A DNA stretch of 64,000 nucleotides from Opitutaceae bacterium UBA2377 (GCA_002344205.1 DDSZ01000019.1:67728-131727), one strand, 5' to 3'; shown: positions 35,174 through 44,380, counted from the first letter of the stretch. Made by a program: numbers and translations. The notes: generated from the sequence alone by a model not told the origin.

Positions 35174-36430
35174 TTACCGCCGGCCGCGACGGCCACCGCC
35201 GCCGCCGAAGCGGTTCCAGCCGCCGCGGCGGTTGTGCTCCTCGCGCGGGTGCTGGCCGGCCTGTTGGCGGCTTTCGCGGGCCTGCGGCGGCTGCTCGGGC
35301 CGCGGGGTGAAGGGGCCGTAGGGAAAGCCTTCGAGTTTCAGCTCGGGAATTTTCGCGCCGATGAAGCGCTGGATGTCGCGGATATCGCCGGCGTTTTCCG
35401 GCGTGACGAGCGTGAACGCGTCACCCACGGCCTGCGCGCGGCCGGTGCGGCCGATGCGGTGCACGTAGTCCTCGGGCTTTTCCGGCACGTCGTAGTTGAT
35501 GACGTGCGAGACGCCGGCGACGTCGATGCCGCGGGCAGCGATGTCGGTCGCCACCATGACCTCGTATTTGCCGGACTTGAAGCCGGCGAGGGCCTCCATG
35601 CGCTGGTTCTGCGAGCGGTTGGCGTGCAGGACGGCCACGGAGTGGTTGGCCGCCTTGAGCCGGCGCGCGATCTTGTCGGCGCCGTGCTTGGTGCGGGAGA
35701 AGACCAGCACGCTGTCGAAGTCGGTCTTCTCCAGGAGCGCGAGCAGGAGGTCGAACTTCTGCGCGTAGCCCACCGGGTAGAGCGCATGGTTGACCGACTG
35801 GTTGACGGTGCGGTTGACGCCGACCTCGATGCGGGTCGGGTTGCGCAGCGCGAACGAGGCGATGGCCTGGATCTCGGGCGGCACGGTCGCGGAAAACAGC
35901 AGCGTCTGGCGTTCGCGCGGGCAGCGGCCGATGATGTCCTTCACCACGGGCAGGAAGCCCATGTCGAGCATGTGGTCCACCTCGTCGAGGACGAGCGTGT
36001 TGAGGTCGCGCAGGTTGAGCGTGCCCTCCTTGAGGTAGTCCATCAGACGGCCGGGCGTGGCCACGATGATATCCACCCCGCGGCGCAGCTCGGCGCGCTG
36101 GTTGCCGTAGCCGACGCCGCCGTAGATGGCGACGGTGCGGAGGTTGGTGAAGCGGGCGAAATCGCGGAAGGCGGTCTCGACCTGTGCGGCGAGCTCGCGC
36201 GTGGGCTCGAGCACGAGCACGCGGGTTTTGCCGTGCGCGCCGAGGCGCGTGAGGATGGGCAGCGCGAAGGCCGCGGTCTTGCCGGTGCCGGTCTGCGCGG
36301 AGCCGATGACATCGCCGCCGCCGATGACGAGCGGGATCGCGCGCAACTGGATGGGCGTGGGCTCGGCATAGCCGGCCGCCTGCACACCGCGCAGGATGTC
36401 GGGAGAAAGATTGAGTGCTTTGAAGGGCAT
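35174..36430 (-). CDS. DEAD-box ATP-dependent RNA helicase, RhlE-like
   Basis: 418 residues from ATG 36430. Motifs in order: Q motif (PTPIQLRAIP), I (AQTGTGKT), Ia (PTRELAAQ), TPGRL, II (LDEVDHMLDMGF), III (SAT), IV to VI (VLVFSRTKH, ATDIAARGID, HRIGRTGR). Motif II reads DEVD rather than DEAD. The C-terminal tail is Arg/Gly-rich and probably binds RNA. RhlE-like helicases remodel rRNA and mRNA, mainly in the cold. A neighbouring RRM protein (36586-36951) on the same strand has its own terminator. Upstream in-frame codons to 36466 lack similarity. Confidence 0.93.
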   Translation of the reverse strand: MPFKALNLSPDILRGVQAAGYAEPTPIQLRAIPLVIGGGDVIGSAQTGTGKTAAFALPILTRLGAHGKTRVLVLEPTRELAAQVETAFRDFARFTNLRTVAIYGGVGYGNQRAELRRGVDIIVATPGRLMDYLKEGTLNLRDLNTLVLDEVDHMLDMGFLPVVKDIIGRCPRERQTLLFSATVPPEIQAIASFALRNPTRIEVGVNRTVNQSVNHALYPVGYAQKFDLLLALLEKTDFDSVLVFSRTKHGADKIARRLKAANHSVAVLHANRSQNQRMEALAGFKSGKYEVMVATDIAARGIDVAGVSHVINYDVPEKPEDYVHRIGRTGRAQAVGDAFTLVTPENAGDIRDIQRFIGAKIPELKLEGFPYGPFTPRPEQPPQARESRQQAGQHPREEHNRRGGWNRFGGGGGRRGRR

Positions 36431-36523
36431 GAAATTGAAACGGGTCGGAAACTGGGCGCCGGGCAAACCGGCCGGGGCGCGCGACCCGCACGCCCGGATA
36501 GGGACCGCCTTGGGCGGATAAAC

Positions 36524-36557
36524 AAAAAGGGACGGAGCCCAAAGGAGCTCCGTCCCT
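36524..36557 (-). terminator. Rho-independent terminator of the RRM gene
   Basis: An 11-base-pair perfect stem (36528-36538 with 36547-36557) with an 8-base loop; the minus strand continues with five T. It lies about 30 bases past the RRM stop codon and separates it from the downstream helicase gene. Confidence 0.9.
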
Positions 36558-36585
36558 CGAAAATCAGTTGGTTAAACCGATAGGA

Positions 36586-36951
36586 TTAGTAGCGACGCTC
36601 GCCGCGATCGCGGCCACCGCCGAAACCGCCACGGCCACCGCCACCGCCGCCGCCGAAGCCACGACCGCCGCCGCCGAAGCCGCCGCCAGCCGGACGCTCT
36701 TCCTTGGGACGGGCCTCATTGACGGTCAGTTGACGGCCGCCGAGATCGGTGCCGTTCATCTTTTCCGCCGCTTGCTTGGCCTCGTCATCGGTGCCCATGG
36801 TGACGAACGCGAAGCCGCGGGGGCGGCCGGTCATCTTGTCCATGGCGACGTAAACGTCGGTCACGCTGCCGAACTGGCCGAAAGCGGAGCGGAGCTCGTC
36901 TTCGGTGGTCTTGAACGACAGATTGCCGACGTATAGTTTGGAGTTACTCAT
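36586..36951 (-). CDS. RRM-type RNA-binding protein with glycine-rich tail
   Basis: 121 residues from ATG 36951. One RNA-recognition motif (about residues 5-82) with RNP2 (LYVGNL) and RNP1 (RGFAFVTM), followed by a Gly/Arg tail of repeated GGGG and RGG-like units. Such single-RRM glycine-rich proteins are known in cyanobacteria and other bacteria, where they are often induced by cold and act as RNA chaperones. The 192-base region upstream (36952-37143) holds no gene and has lower GC than the surrounding sequence. It may be a long 5' leader, as in cold-inducible mRNAs. The next gene on this strand is a RhlE-like helicase, a likely functional partner. Confidence 0.94.
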   Translation of the reverse strand: MSNSKLYVGNLSFKTTEDELRSAFGQFGSVTDVYVAMDKMTGRPRGFAFVTMGTDDEAKQAAEKMNGTDLGGRQLTVNEARPKEERPAGGGFGGGGRGFGGGGGGGRGGFGGGRDRGERRY

Positions 36952-37143
36952 GTGATGTCTCGTAGATCCTTCGTCTGCTGCCAGTCCGTTCCCACCGTGG
37001 GTTTCGAAATCATCACTTGAGCACTCGCTCAGCCTACGACTCACCAGATACTGTCGCCTAACGCTATCACTATCGATTCACGGTAGGACATACGGTGGCG
37101 TGATTTAAGCAAGGATAATCCCGCGTGCTGCTTTTCGGGTGCC

Positions 37144-37557
37144 TCAGATGGAGTATTTGGCGCGGATATCCGCCGGCAGGGGCGTGGCCCGGCCGGTGGC
37201 CAGCGTGACGAGGGTGTAATCGCAATGGCCGTCGCAGATCCGCTTGCCGGTGGGCAGTTTCTCGATCTCGAAGGCCACCCGGCAGCCGGTGTCGGTGAAA
37301 TGCTCGATCCAGGTGCGCACCACCATCCGGTCGCCCCACCCCAGCGGCCGTTTGAACTGGATCGCGGCCGCCGCCATGAACCAACCCAGCCCCAGCACCG
37401 CGAAGGCCTGCATCGGCATCTTGTAAAACTTGTCCATCTGCTCGAAGCGCGCCGCGAGGACGTAGTCGAGGTAACGCGTGCTGTGGACGTGCTGGTAGAG
37501 GTCGATGTCATCGGGCCGCACGGCCAGCTCGGTCTCAAACTTGGAATAAACGTTCAT
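37144..37557 (-). CDS. Hotdog-fold acyl-CoA thioesterase (4HBT family)
   Basis: 137 residues spanning a single hotdog domain. Seen: VRPDDIDLYQHVHSTRYLDYV, the conserved N-terminal 'D-x-x-x-H-V' region of YbgC/4HBT enzymes. There, the usual catalytic Asp is replaced by His-Val-His-Ser-Thr context, so the precise subfamily is uncertain. Then come a long helix and strands with GDRMVVRTWIEHF. Such enzymes hydrolyse acyl-CoA to free acid and CoA in the cytoplasm. Monocistronic by appearance. Confidence 0.88.
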   Translation of the reverse strand: MNVYSKFETELAVRPDDIDLYQHVHSTRYLDYVLAARFEQMDKFYKMPMQAFAVLGLGWFMAAAAIQFKRPLGWGDRMVVRTWIEHFTDTGCRVAFEIEKLPTGKRICDGHCDYTLVTLATGRATPLPADIRAKYSI

Positions 37558-37659
37558 GGGCAGTCTGGGGGATGGAAACCGGCCAAGCCTGAACCGGCCC
37601 GCGGCCGTTTGCAGGCCTTATTCCTGGCGCCGGTCGCACCGCGGGGTTGGCAAACAACA

Positions 37660-37688
37660 CGGCCGCGAGCGTGCAACACTCGCGGCCG
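37660..37688 (-). terminator. Hairpin terminator candidate downstream of the DUF3016 gene
   Basis: A perfect 10-base-pair stem (37660-37669 with 37679-37688) has a 9-base loop. It lies 30 bases past the DUF3016 stop. On the minus strand it is followed by TGTTGTTTG, a weak T-rich stretch. Confidence 0.6.
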
Positions 37689-37717
37689 CGGGGCAATGGG
37701 TTTGGCGGACCGGCCGG

Positions 37718-38233
37718 TTACTTGGCCTTCTTGAAGTCGCGCCGGAGCCAATCGTTGAGCAGCTCCTTCTCGTGGCGGAAAGGGTCGTTGCGATCGATGG
37801 AGAGCTTCATCATGAACGCGAGGTCGCGGAGTTCGCGCTTGCCCTCGCTGACGACGTTGCCGGCGGCATCGGTGAGCTTGAATTCGAGGTCGATGCGCGG
37901 CGGATAAATGTCCTTTACGATGCGCACGTCATCGAGCCCCTGGCGGGAGCGCCACGGCTCGAAATCGCCGGCGAGATCGACTTCGGTGAGCGTGACGGTG
38001 AGTTTCTGGCCGGCGGCGAGATGGCCGGGGGCGCGCTGCTCGATATGCTGCTTGAGCGCCTCCAGGTTGGCCAACTGGCCTTTTTCGCTCGGGGACCAAC
38101 TGTCGCGCACATCGGCATATTGGTCGGGTGCCTTGGCAAACAGGACTTCAACCTGGGCCGACGTTTCGGCCGCGGTCGCGAACGGGGCGGCCAGCAGGGC
38201 CGCCGAAAGGAACAATGCAGTGTAGGTTTTCAT
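37718..38233 (-). CDS. DUF3016 family exported protein
   Basis: 171 residues with a signal peptide (about 1-22, ending ATAAE). The mature part matches the DUF3016 pattern: a short strand VEVLFAKAPDQYADVRD, then LTVTLTEVDLAGDFEPW and the end segment EKELLNDWLRRDF. DUF3016 proteins are periplasmic and of unknown function. It lies 63 bases downstream of the FdhF/YdeP-like gene on the same strand and is followed by a hairpin. Confidence 0.88.
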   Translation of the reverse strand: MKTYTALFLSAALLAAPFATAAETSAQVEVLFAKAPDQYADVRDSWSPSEKGQLANLEALKQHIEQRAPGHLAAGQKLTVTLTEVDLAGDFEPWRSRQGLDDVRIVKDIYPPRIDLEFKLTDAAGNVVSEGKRELRDLAFMMKLSIDRNDPFRHEKELLNDWLRRDFKKAK

Positions 38234-38296
38234 GGCAGGATTGGTGGTGTCAGAAGGGATGGGACACAGGTCGGCCCGTTTTGGTTCCCATCCCGC

Positions 38297-40660
38297 TCAG
38301 GCGGCGCCGGCCCGCAGGGCGGCCAGCCCGGCCGCCGGATCGGCCGCCGGCGCGATCGTGATGATCACAAACTTGCTGGTGGGGGTGTTGCTCTTGGCGG
38401 CGACGCTGTCGATGGGCACCAGCACGTTGGCCTCCGGGAAATAGGTGGCCGCGCAGCCCCGCGGGATGCGGTAAGGCGCGACCATGAAGTGCTTGGCCAC
38501 GCGCTCGACGCCACCGTGGCGATTGGTGAGGTCCACCATCTGCCCGGCCTGCAGACCGGCCGCCCGGATGTCCTCCTCGTGCAGGAAAATCACCCGCCGG
38601 CCGCCAAAGACACCGCGGTAACGGTCGTCCAACCCATAGACCGTGGTGTTGAACTGGTCGTGGGTGCGGATGGTCATCATCACATATTCGCCGGGCGCGA
38701 GAGCATGACGCGGGATCGGGGCCACGGTGAAGTTTGCCCGCTCCGTCGGCGTGCGCCACTCGCGGCGGTCGCGCGGGGCGTTGGGCAGGTAGAAGATGCC
38801 TTCGCGGATGCGGCGGTTGAAATCCTCGAAGCCCGGCACGACGGCAGCGATGGCCGCGCGAATGCGGTCGTAGTCGGCCTCGTATTCCGCCCACGGGATG
38901 CCGGAGGAGCTGCCCAACACCGCCTGCGCGAGCCGGCACACGATGGCGGGCTCGCTGAGCAGGTGCGGCGACGCGGGCTCCAGCCGCCCGCGCGAGGGGT
39001 TGATGATGCCCATCGAATCCTCGACGGTGACGAACTGCTCGCCCGCCGCCTGCCGGTCGCGCTCGCTGCGGCCGAGGCAGGGCAGGATGAGCGCGGTGCG
39101 GCCTGTGATGAGGTGGGCGCGGTTCAGCTTGGTGGACACTTGCACCGTCAGCGCACAGCGGCGCAGCGCGGCCGCGGTGTATTCGGTGTCGGGCGTGGCC
39201 GAAAGGAAGTTGCCGCCCATCGCGAAGAACACCTGCACGCGGCCGGCCTGCATCGCCTTGATGCTGTCCACGGTGTCGAGCCCGTGCGCGCGCGGCGACT
39301 TGAAGCCGAAGGCCCCGTCGAGCCGGTCGAGCCACCAGTCGGGCATTTTCTCAAAGATGCCCATGGTGCGGTCGCCCTGCACGTTGGAGTGCCCGCGCAC
39401 GGGGCAGGCTCCGGCGCCGGGCCGGCCGAGGTGGCCGCCGAGCAGCAGCAGGTTGACGATGGTCTGGATGGTCTCGACCGCGTTGGGCTGCTGCGTGAGG
39501 CCCATCGCCCAGCAGGCGATGGTCGCCCGCGAGCGCGCGGCCAGCGCGGCCACGGTCTCGATCTGTTCGCGGGCCACGCCGCTGGCCGCGGTGATCTCGT
39601 CCCAGTCGGCCGCGCGCAGGTCCGCCACCAGTGCTTCGTAACCGTGGGTGTGCCCGCGGATGAAATCGTGGTCGAAGACCGTGCCCGGGGCGGCCTCCTC
39701 GCGCGCGAGCATCGCCTTCATGATGCCCTTGAACAGCGCGAGGTCGCCGTTGATCCGCGGCTGCAGCCAGATGTCCGCCAGCCGGGCGCCCTCGCCCAGC
39801 AGCGTGGGCAGCGCTTTCAGCGGGTTCATGAAATGCTGCGGGTTCTTGAACCGGTCGGTGCCCACCTCGGGCAGCGGGTTGATCGAGACGATCGTCGCCC
39901 CGTGCTGCTTCGCCTCCTCCAGGCTGGAGAGCATGCGGGGGTGGTTGGTGCCGGGATTCTGGCCGACGATCAGGATGAGGTCGGCCTTGGAAAAATCGTC
40001 CAGCTTCACCGTGCCCTTGCCGATGCCGATGGTCTCCCCAAGCGCCGTGCCGCTGGATTCGTGGCACATGTTGGAGCAGTCGGGCAGGTTGTTGGTGCCG
40101 AACCGGCGGACGAAGAGCTGGTAAAGAAAGGCTGCCTCGTTGCTCGTGCGGCCGGAGGTGTAGAACGCCGCCTCGTCCGGCGAACCCAGCGCGTGTAGCT
40201 CGCGCGCGACCAAGGCGAAGGCTTCGTCCCACCCGATCGGCGCGTAGTGCGTGGCGCCGGGCCGGAGGACCATCGGATGCGTGAGCCGGCCCTGCCGGTT
40301 GAGCCAGTAATCGCTGCGGTCGGCGAGTTCGCTCACGGAGTGGCGGGCGAAAAACTCCGGCGTGCAGCGTTCCGGCATCGCCTCGTCGGCGATGGCCTTG
40401 GCCCCGTTTTCGCAGAATTCGAAGGTGTGCCGGTCGCCGTCCGGGCTGGGCCACGCGCAGGACTGGCAGTCGAAGCCGTCCTTCTTGTTTACTTCCAGCA
40501 ACAGCCGGGTGCCGCGCACCGGGCCCACGCCCTTGACGACAAAGCTGTTGGTCTTGACCACGGCCGTGAGGCCGGCGGCGGCCTTGCTGGGCGCGCCCAG
40601 CCGCGGCGCGACGGGTTCGAGGGGAGGCTGGGCGGAGGGCGGGACGGACGGATTGGACAC
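38297..40660 (-). CDS. FdhF/YdeP-family molybdopterin oxidoreductase
   Basis: 787 residues from GTG 40660, close to the length of E. coli YdeP (about 760). Seen in order: DGFDCQSCAWP near the N-terminus (reduced iron-sulfur motif), FYTSGRTSNEAAFLYQLF, DCSNMCHESSG, GQNPGTNHPRML, PVRGHSNVQGDRT and the C-terminal molybdopterin-binding TIRTHDQFNTTVYG. YdeP-like proteins are cytoplasmic bis-MGD oxidoreductases related to formate dehydrogenase; their physiological substrate is not known (E. coli YdeP contributes to acid resistance). No FdhD or molybdenum cofactor genes are nearby. It is divergent from a 90-residue membrane protein with 48 bases between starts. A longer reading frame upstream overlaps that gene and was rejected. 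Confidence 0.92.
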   Translation of the reverse strand: MSNPSVPPSAQPPLEPVAPRLGAPSKAAAGLTAVVKTNSFVVKGVGPVRGTRLLLEVNKKDGFDCQSCAWPSPDGDRHTFEFCENGAKAIADEAMPERCTPEFFARHSVSELADRSDYWLNRQGRLTHPMVLRPGATHYAPIGWDEAFALVARELHALGSPDEAAFYTSGRTSNEAAFLYQLFVRRFGTNNLPDCSNMCHESSGTALGETIGIGKGTVKLDDFSKADLILIVGQNPGTNHPRMLSSLEEAKQHGATIVSINPLPEVGTDRFKNPQHFMNPLKALPTLLGEGARLADIWLQPRINGDLALFKGIMKAMLAREEAAPGTVFDHDFIRGHTHGYEALVADLRAADWDEITAASGVAREQIETVAALAARSRATIACWAMGLTQQPNAVETIQTIVNLLLLGGHLGRPGAGACPVRGHSNVQGDRTMGIFEKMPDWWLDRLDGAFGFKSPRAHGLDTVDSIKAMQAGRVQVFFAMGGNFLSATPDTEYTAAALRRCALTVQVSTKLNRAHLITGRTALILPCLGRSERDRQAAGEQFVTVEDSMGIINPSRGRLEPASPHLLSEPAIVCRLAQAVLGSSSGIPWAEYEADYDRIRAAIAAVVPGFEDFNRRIREGIFYLPNAPRDRREWRTPTERANFTVAPIPRHALAPGEYVMMTIRTHDQFNTTVYGLDDRYRGVFGGRRVIFLHEEDIRAAGLQAGQMVDLTNRHGGVERVAKHFMVAPYRIPRGCAATYFPEANVLVPIDSVAAKSNTPTSKFVIITIAPAADPAAGLAALRAGAA

Positions 40661-40708
40661 GGGAGACTTTCTTTTCGGCGGCTTTGGGCTAGGTTTCAAG
40701 CATCGGTC

Positions 40709-40981
40709 ATGTTTGCGAATCTCCTCCAGCTTTTTTCCCGCCCGCCCGCCCCGGTTTACGAGGAGGGCTTCGTGCGCGAGGTCACCGTCGTCCGGCCCGC
40801 CGCCCGCGACCCGCGGATGATGCGCTTCCTGCTCGTCTGCTGGGTGCTGATCGCGCTGAAGCACGCCGGCATCATCTACGCCTGCTGGCGCTGGCCGGTG
40901 CCGTTTCACCAGCTCTGGATCAACGCCCCGACTTTCGCGCTCGGCCTGCTCGCCACCGTCGCTTACTGGCGGCGCTGGTGA
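40709..40981 (+). CDS. Small membrane protein of unknown function
   Basis: 90 residues from ATG 40709. A soluble N-terminal part of about 35 residues is followed by two hydrophobic helices (MRFLLVCWVLIALKHAGIIY and the WINAPTFALGLLATVAYW stretch). No family was recognised. It is divergent from the FdhF/YdeP-like gene, sharing a 48-base promoter region, and lies 49 bases before the DUF5069 gene. Confidence 0.72.
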   Translation: MFANLLQLFSRPPAPVYEEGFVREVTVVRPAARDPRMMRFLLVCWVLIALKHAGIIYACWRWPVPFHQLWINAPTFALGLLATVAYWRRW

Positions 40982-41030
40982 CCGCGGTTTTTCGCTCGCC
41001 GCTTCGGGCCGCCGCGCGGGATAAGTTCCC

Positions 41031-41480
41031 ATGCCCACCATCCCCGGACTCCGCAGCCCCTACGCCAAGACCGGCCGCCTCGTTTATTTCGGCCGCATGC
41101 TCGACAAGATCCGCCTGCACGCGGCCGGCGCGCTCCCGGCCGACTACGTGGAAAACCTCGGCACCGGCTTTGACGGCCGCTGCTGCCGGTTCCTCCGCGT
41201 GGACTACACCGCGTTGCGGGACCGCGCTCTCGCCGGCGACCTCGATGACGCCGGGCTGCTCGCCTGGTGCCACGCCCAGGGCGGCGAGCGCACCGACGAG
41301 GAGTGCGAGGTCTGGAACGGCTTCATGATGAAACGCGGCTGGCGCGATGCCGGCGCCCCCACCCTCGCCCGCCGCATCCGCGAGTCCGCCCTGGAGGAAA
41401 AACCCGTCATGACGATGTTCGACTACCTCGACTTCGACGAGGGCCGCGACCCGGTCTCCGTCCGCGCCTGGGAAACGTGA
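41031..41480 (+). CDS. DUF5069 domain protein
   Basis: 149 residues covering one DUF5069 domain: LRSPYAKTGRLVYFGRMLDKIRLH at the start and a FDYLDFDEGR end motif. This family is common in Verrucomicrobiota; its function is unknown. Its stop overlaps the GTG start of the gluconokinase gene. That gene in turn overlaps the penicillin-acylase gene, so three proteins are translated in a chain. A second DUF5069 gene is present at 59845-60306. Confidence 0.87.
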   Translation: MPTIPGLRSPYAKTGRLVYFGRMLDKIRLHAAGALPADYVENLGTGFDGRCCRFLRVDYTALRDRALAGDLDDAGLLAWCHAQGGERTDEECEVWNGFMMKRGWRDAGAPTLARRIRESALEEKPVMTMFDYLDFDEGRDPVSVRAWET

Positions 41481-41971
41481 TCCCGCAGGTCATCGTCATC
41501 ATGGGCGTAGCCGGCAGCGGCAAAACCACCGTCGGCCGCACGCTCGCGGATTCGCTCGGCTGGCCCTTCGCCGATGCCGACGATTTTCATCCGCCCGCCA
41601 ACGTTGCCAAGATGAGCGCGGGCCGGCCGCTCACCGACGACGACCGCGCCCCGTGGCTCGCCGCCATCCGCGCCTGGATCGAGGCCCGCCTCGCCCGGGG
41701 CGAGAACGGTGTCGTCACCTGCTCCGCGCTCAAGGCCGCCTACCGCCGCGTCCTGCTTGCCGGCGATACCCGTATCCGGCTCGTCCACCTGCAGGGCACG
41801 CGCGAACAGTTGCAGGCGCGCATCGCGGCGCGCCAGGATCACTTCATGAAACCGGCCATGCTCGACAGCCAGCTCGCCGCGCTGGAGCCGCCGGCCGACG
41901 CCCTCACGCTCAACCTCGCCCCGCCGCCGGCCGCGCTCGCCGCCGCCATCCGCCGGGAACTGCACCTATGA
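41477..41971 (+). CDS. gntK: Gluconokinase (GntK type)
   Basis: 164 residues from GTG 41477, which overlaps the stop of the DUF5069 gene. P-loop GVAGSGKTT at 10-18, then the gluconokinase signature DADDFHPPANVAKMSAG and LTDDDRAPWL, CSALKAAYRRVL, and the RQDHFMKPAMLDSQLAALE segment. It phosphorylates D-gluconate to 6-phosphogluconate, feeding the Entner-Doudoroff or pentose phosphate route. Typical length for GntK (about 165-175). The next gene starts inside its stop codon (ATGA overlap at 41968-41971). Confidence 0.93.
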   Translation: MIPQVIVIMGVAGSGKTTVGRTLADSLGWPFADADDFHPPANVAKMSAGRPLTDDDRAPWLAAIRAWIEARLARGENGVVTCSALKAAYRRVLLAGDTRIRLVHLQGTREQLQARIAARQDHFMKPAMLDSQLAALEPPADALTLNLAPPPAALAAAIRRELHL

Positions 41972-44337
41972 AACGTATCTTCGGCCTCATCCTGCGCGGT
42001 CTCGCGCTCCTCGCCGGCCTCGGCGCGGTTATCGCGGTGCTGCTGGTCGCCTGGCTGTATTTCCATCTCCGCACCAGCCGGCCGCAGCTCGACGGCGCCG
42101 CCGCCGTGCCCGGCCTCGCCGCCACCGTGACGATCGAGCGCGATGCCCTGGGCATTCCCGTCATCCGCGGCGAAAACCGCGCCGACCTCGCCCGCGCGCT
42201 CGGCTATCTCCACGGGCAGGAACGTTTCTTCCAGATGGACCTCATGCGCCGGCGGGCCGCGGGTGAGCTCTCCGCCCTCATCGGCGAGGCCACGGTCGGG
42301 CTCGACCGCCGCACGCGACTGCACCGCTTCCGCGCACGCGCCCGCGAAGCCCTTGCGCTGGAAGCCCCGGAAACCCGTGCGCTCGTCGAGGCCTACGCCG
42401 CCGGTGTCAACGCGGGCCTCGCCGGCCTCGGCAAAAAGCCCTTCGAATACCTCGTGCTGCGCAGCCGGCCCGAGGCCTGGCTGCCGGAAGACTGCTACCT
42501 CGTCGGTTACGCCATGGCGCTCGACCTGCAGGAGAGCGAAGGCCGCTTCGAGCGCGGGCTCGGCGCCGTGCGCGACCACTACGGCCCGGAGGTCGCGGCC
42601 TATTTCGCCCCGTTGTTCACCCCGGCCGATGCCGCGCTCGACGGCTCGACCGCCCCGCTGCCACCACTCCCGGAACCGCGCCACATCAACCTGCGCCGCC
42701 GCACCGCGCCGGCGACGGCCGCGGCCCTGCCGGCCGAGCCCGTCCCGGTGGGCAGCAACAATTTCGCCGTCGCCGGCGCCCACACCGCCGACGGCGGCGC
42801 GTGGCTCGGCAACGACATGCACCTCGAGCTCGGCGTGCCCAACACCTGGTATCGGGCGAGCCTCGTGTGGGGCGGCCGGCGCGTCACCGGCCTCACCCTG
42901 CCCGGCACGCCCGCGGTCATCGTCGGCAGCAACGGCCATGTGGCCTGGGGTTTCACCAACAGCTACGCCGACACCGCCGACGTCGTCGCGGTCGAGACCA
43001 ACAGCATCTCCCGCCGGCTCTACCGGCGCGGTATGGACAACCTCGAGTTCGAGCGTTGGGAGGAAACCATCGCCGTGCGAGGCGGCCGTCCGGTCACGGC
43101 GGAATTCGAATCCACCCTCTGGGGCCCCGTGATCCGCGATGTGAACGAAACCCTCGTCCACGCCTACCGCTGGATCATGCACGAACCGGGTGCGATCAAC
43201 TTCAGTTTCATGGGCATGGAGTCGGCCCGCACGGTGGATGAAGGCATCGCCGTCGCCCACGACGCCGGCATCCCCGCGCAGAACATCGTGCTCGCCGACA
43301 CCGCGGGCGACATCGCGTGGACCATCGCCGGCGCCCTGCCGAAACGCTTTGGTCACGACGGCCGTTTCCCCGTGGCCTGGACATATGGCGACCGCGGCTG
43401 GGAGGGCCGCCTGCCCGCGGCGGAGATCCCCGTCATCCGCCGGCCCGCCTCGGGCCGCCTCTGGACCGCCAACAACCGCGTTATCGGCGGTGCCGCCCTC
43501 ACCCGGCTGGGCGACGGCGGCTATTACACGCAGGAGCGCGCGACCCAGATCCGCGACGGACTCGCGGCGCTCGACGCCGCCACCCCGGCCGATCTGCTTG
43601 GCATCAAGCTCGACGACCGCGCGCTTTTCCTCACGCGCTGGCACGCACTGCTGCAGGAGGTGCTGACGCCGGAGACCACCACGATCCCCGCCCGGACCGC
43701 GTTGCGTGCCGCCATCGAAAACTGGACCGCCCGCGCCACCGTGGACTCGACCAGCTACCGGCTCGTGCGGGCCTTCCGGCAGCACGCCGCCAACCTCGTG
43801 CTCGGGCCGGTGTTTGCCCCCGCGCAACGGCGCGAGCCGCAGCTCAACTGGTGGATGTTCCGTTACGAGGAGCCGCTCTGGCAGCTCGTCACGGCGCGCC
43901 CGGAGCATCTGCTCAACCCGCGGTTTGAAACCTGGGATGAACTCTTTCTCGCCGCCGCGGATGCGGTGATCGCCGATCTCGACCGCGAAAAACTCACACC
44001 CGCCACCGCCACCTGGGGCAAGCGCAACACCGCCGCCATCCGCCACCCGCTCGGCCACTTCCTGCCGCACTGGCTCACCGGCTGGCTCGATCTGCCGGCC
44101 GATCCCCTGCCGGGCGACACCTACACGCCCCGCGCCCAAAGCCCGCGCTTCGGCGCGAGCAACCGCCTGGTCGTCTCACCCGGCCGCGAAGACCAGAGCC
44201 TCCTGCATACGCCCGGCGGCCAGAGCGGCCACCCCCTGTCGCCTTTCTACCGCGCCGGCCACGAGGCCTGGGTGCGCGGCGAACCCACCCCCTTCCTCCC
44301 CGGCCCCGCCCAACACACGCTGACGCTCACGCCCTGA
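41968..44337 (+). CDS. Penicillin acylase family Ntn-hydrolase
   Basis: 789 residues. An N-terminal membrane anchor or uncleaved signal (about 5-32), the alpha-chain region (ALGYLHGQERFFQMDLMRRR), a spacer, and the beta chain starting at nucleophile Ser263 (PVGSNNFAVAG). Further family marks: NDMHLELGVPNTWY, GLTLPGTPAVIVGSNGHVAWGFTN and TANNR. The precursor is expected to self-cleave before Ser263. Family members hydrolyse amides such as N-acyl-homoserine lactones or beta-lactam side chains, so the substrate stays open. It is translationally coupled to gluconokinase (four-base overlap), an unexpected pairing. Confidence 0.92.
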   Translation: MKRIFGLILRGLALLAGLGAVIAVLLVAWLYFHLRTSRPQLDGAAAVPGLAATVTIERDALGIPVIRGENRADLARALGYLHGQERFFQMDLMRRRAAGELSALIGEATVGLDRRTRLHRFRARAREALALEAPETRALVEAYAAGVNAGLAGLGKKPFEYLVLRSRPEAWLPEDCYLVGYAMALDLQESEGRFERGLGAVRDHYGPEVAAYFAPLFTPADAALDGSTAPLPPLPEPRHINLRRRTAPATAAALPAEPVPVGSNNFAVAGAHTADGGAWLGNDMHLELGVPNTWYRASLVWGGRRVTGLTLPGTPAVIVGSNGHVAWGFTNSYADTADVVAVETNSISRRLYRRGMDNLEFERWEETIAVRGGRPVTAEFESTLWGPVIRDVNETLVHAYRWIMHEPGAINFSFMGMESARTVDEGIAVAHDAGIPAQNIVLADTAGDIAWTIAGALPKRFGHDGRFPVAWTYGDRGWEGRLPAAEIPVIRRPASGRLWTANNRVIGGAALTRLGDGGYYTQERATQIRDGLAALDAATPADLLGIKLDDRALFLTRWHALLQEVLTPETTTIPARTALRAAIENWTARATVDSTSYRLVRAFRQHAANLVLGPVFAPAQRREPQLNWWMFRYEEPLWQLVTARPEHLLNPRFETWDELFLAAADAVIADLDREKLTPATATWGKRNTAAIRHPLGHFLPHWLTGWLDLPADPLPGDTYTPRAQSPRFGASNRLVVSPGREDQSLLHTPGGQSGHPLSPFYRAGHEAWVRGEPTPFLPGPAQHTLTLTP

Positions 44338-44366
44338 GTCGGCCTCGTGCAATCAGATGTGGGCCA

Positions 44367-44380
44367 GCGCGCTAGCGCGC
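44367..44380. repeat. Perfect GC palindrome in the spacer after the acylase gene
   Basis: GCGCGCTAGCGCGC is a perfect 14-base palindrome, 30 bases past the penicillin-acylase stop. It lies in a 254-base spacer (44338-44591) that otherwise holds only the hairpin at 44494. No T run follows it. Confidence 0.4.

Noticed and set aside
37556..40198. An 880-codon open frame on the plus strand
   Set aside because: Antisense to the DUF3016 and FdhF/YdeP-like genes, whose domains and motifs are clear; the plus-strand product is low-complexity.
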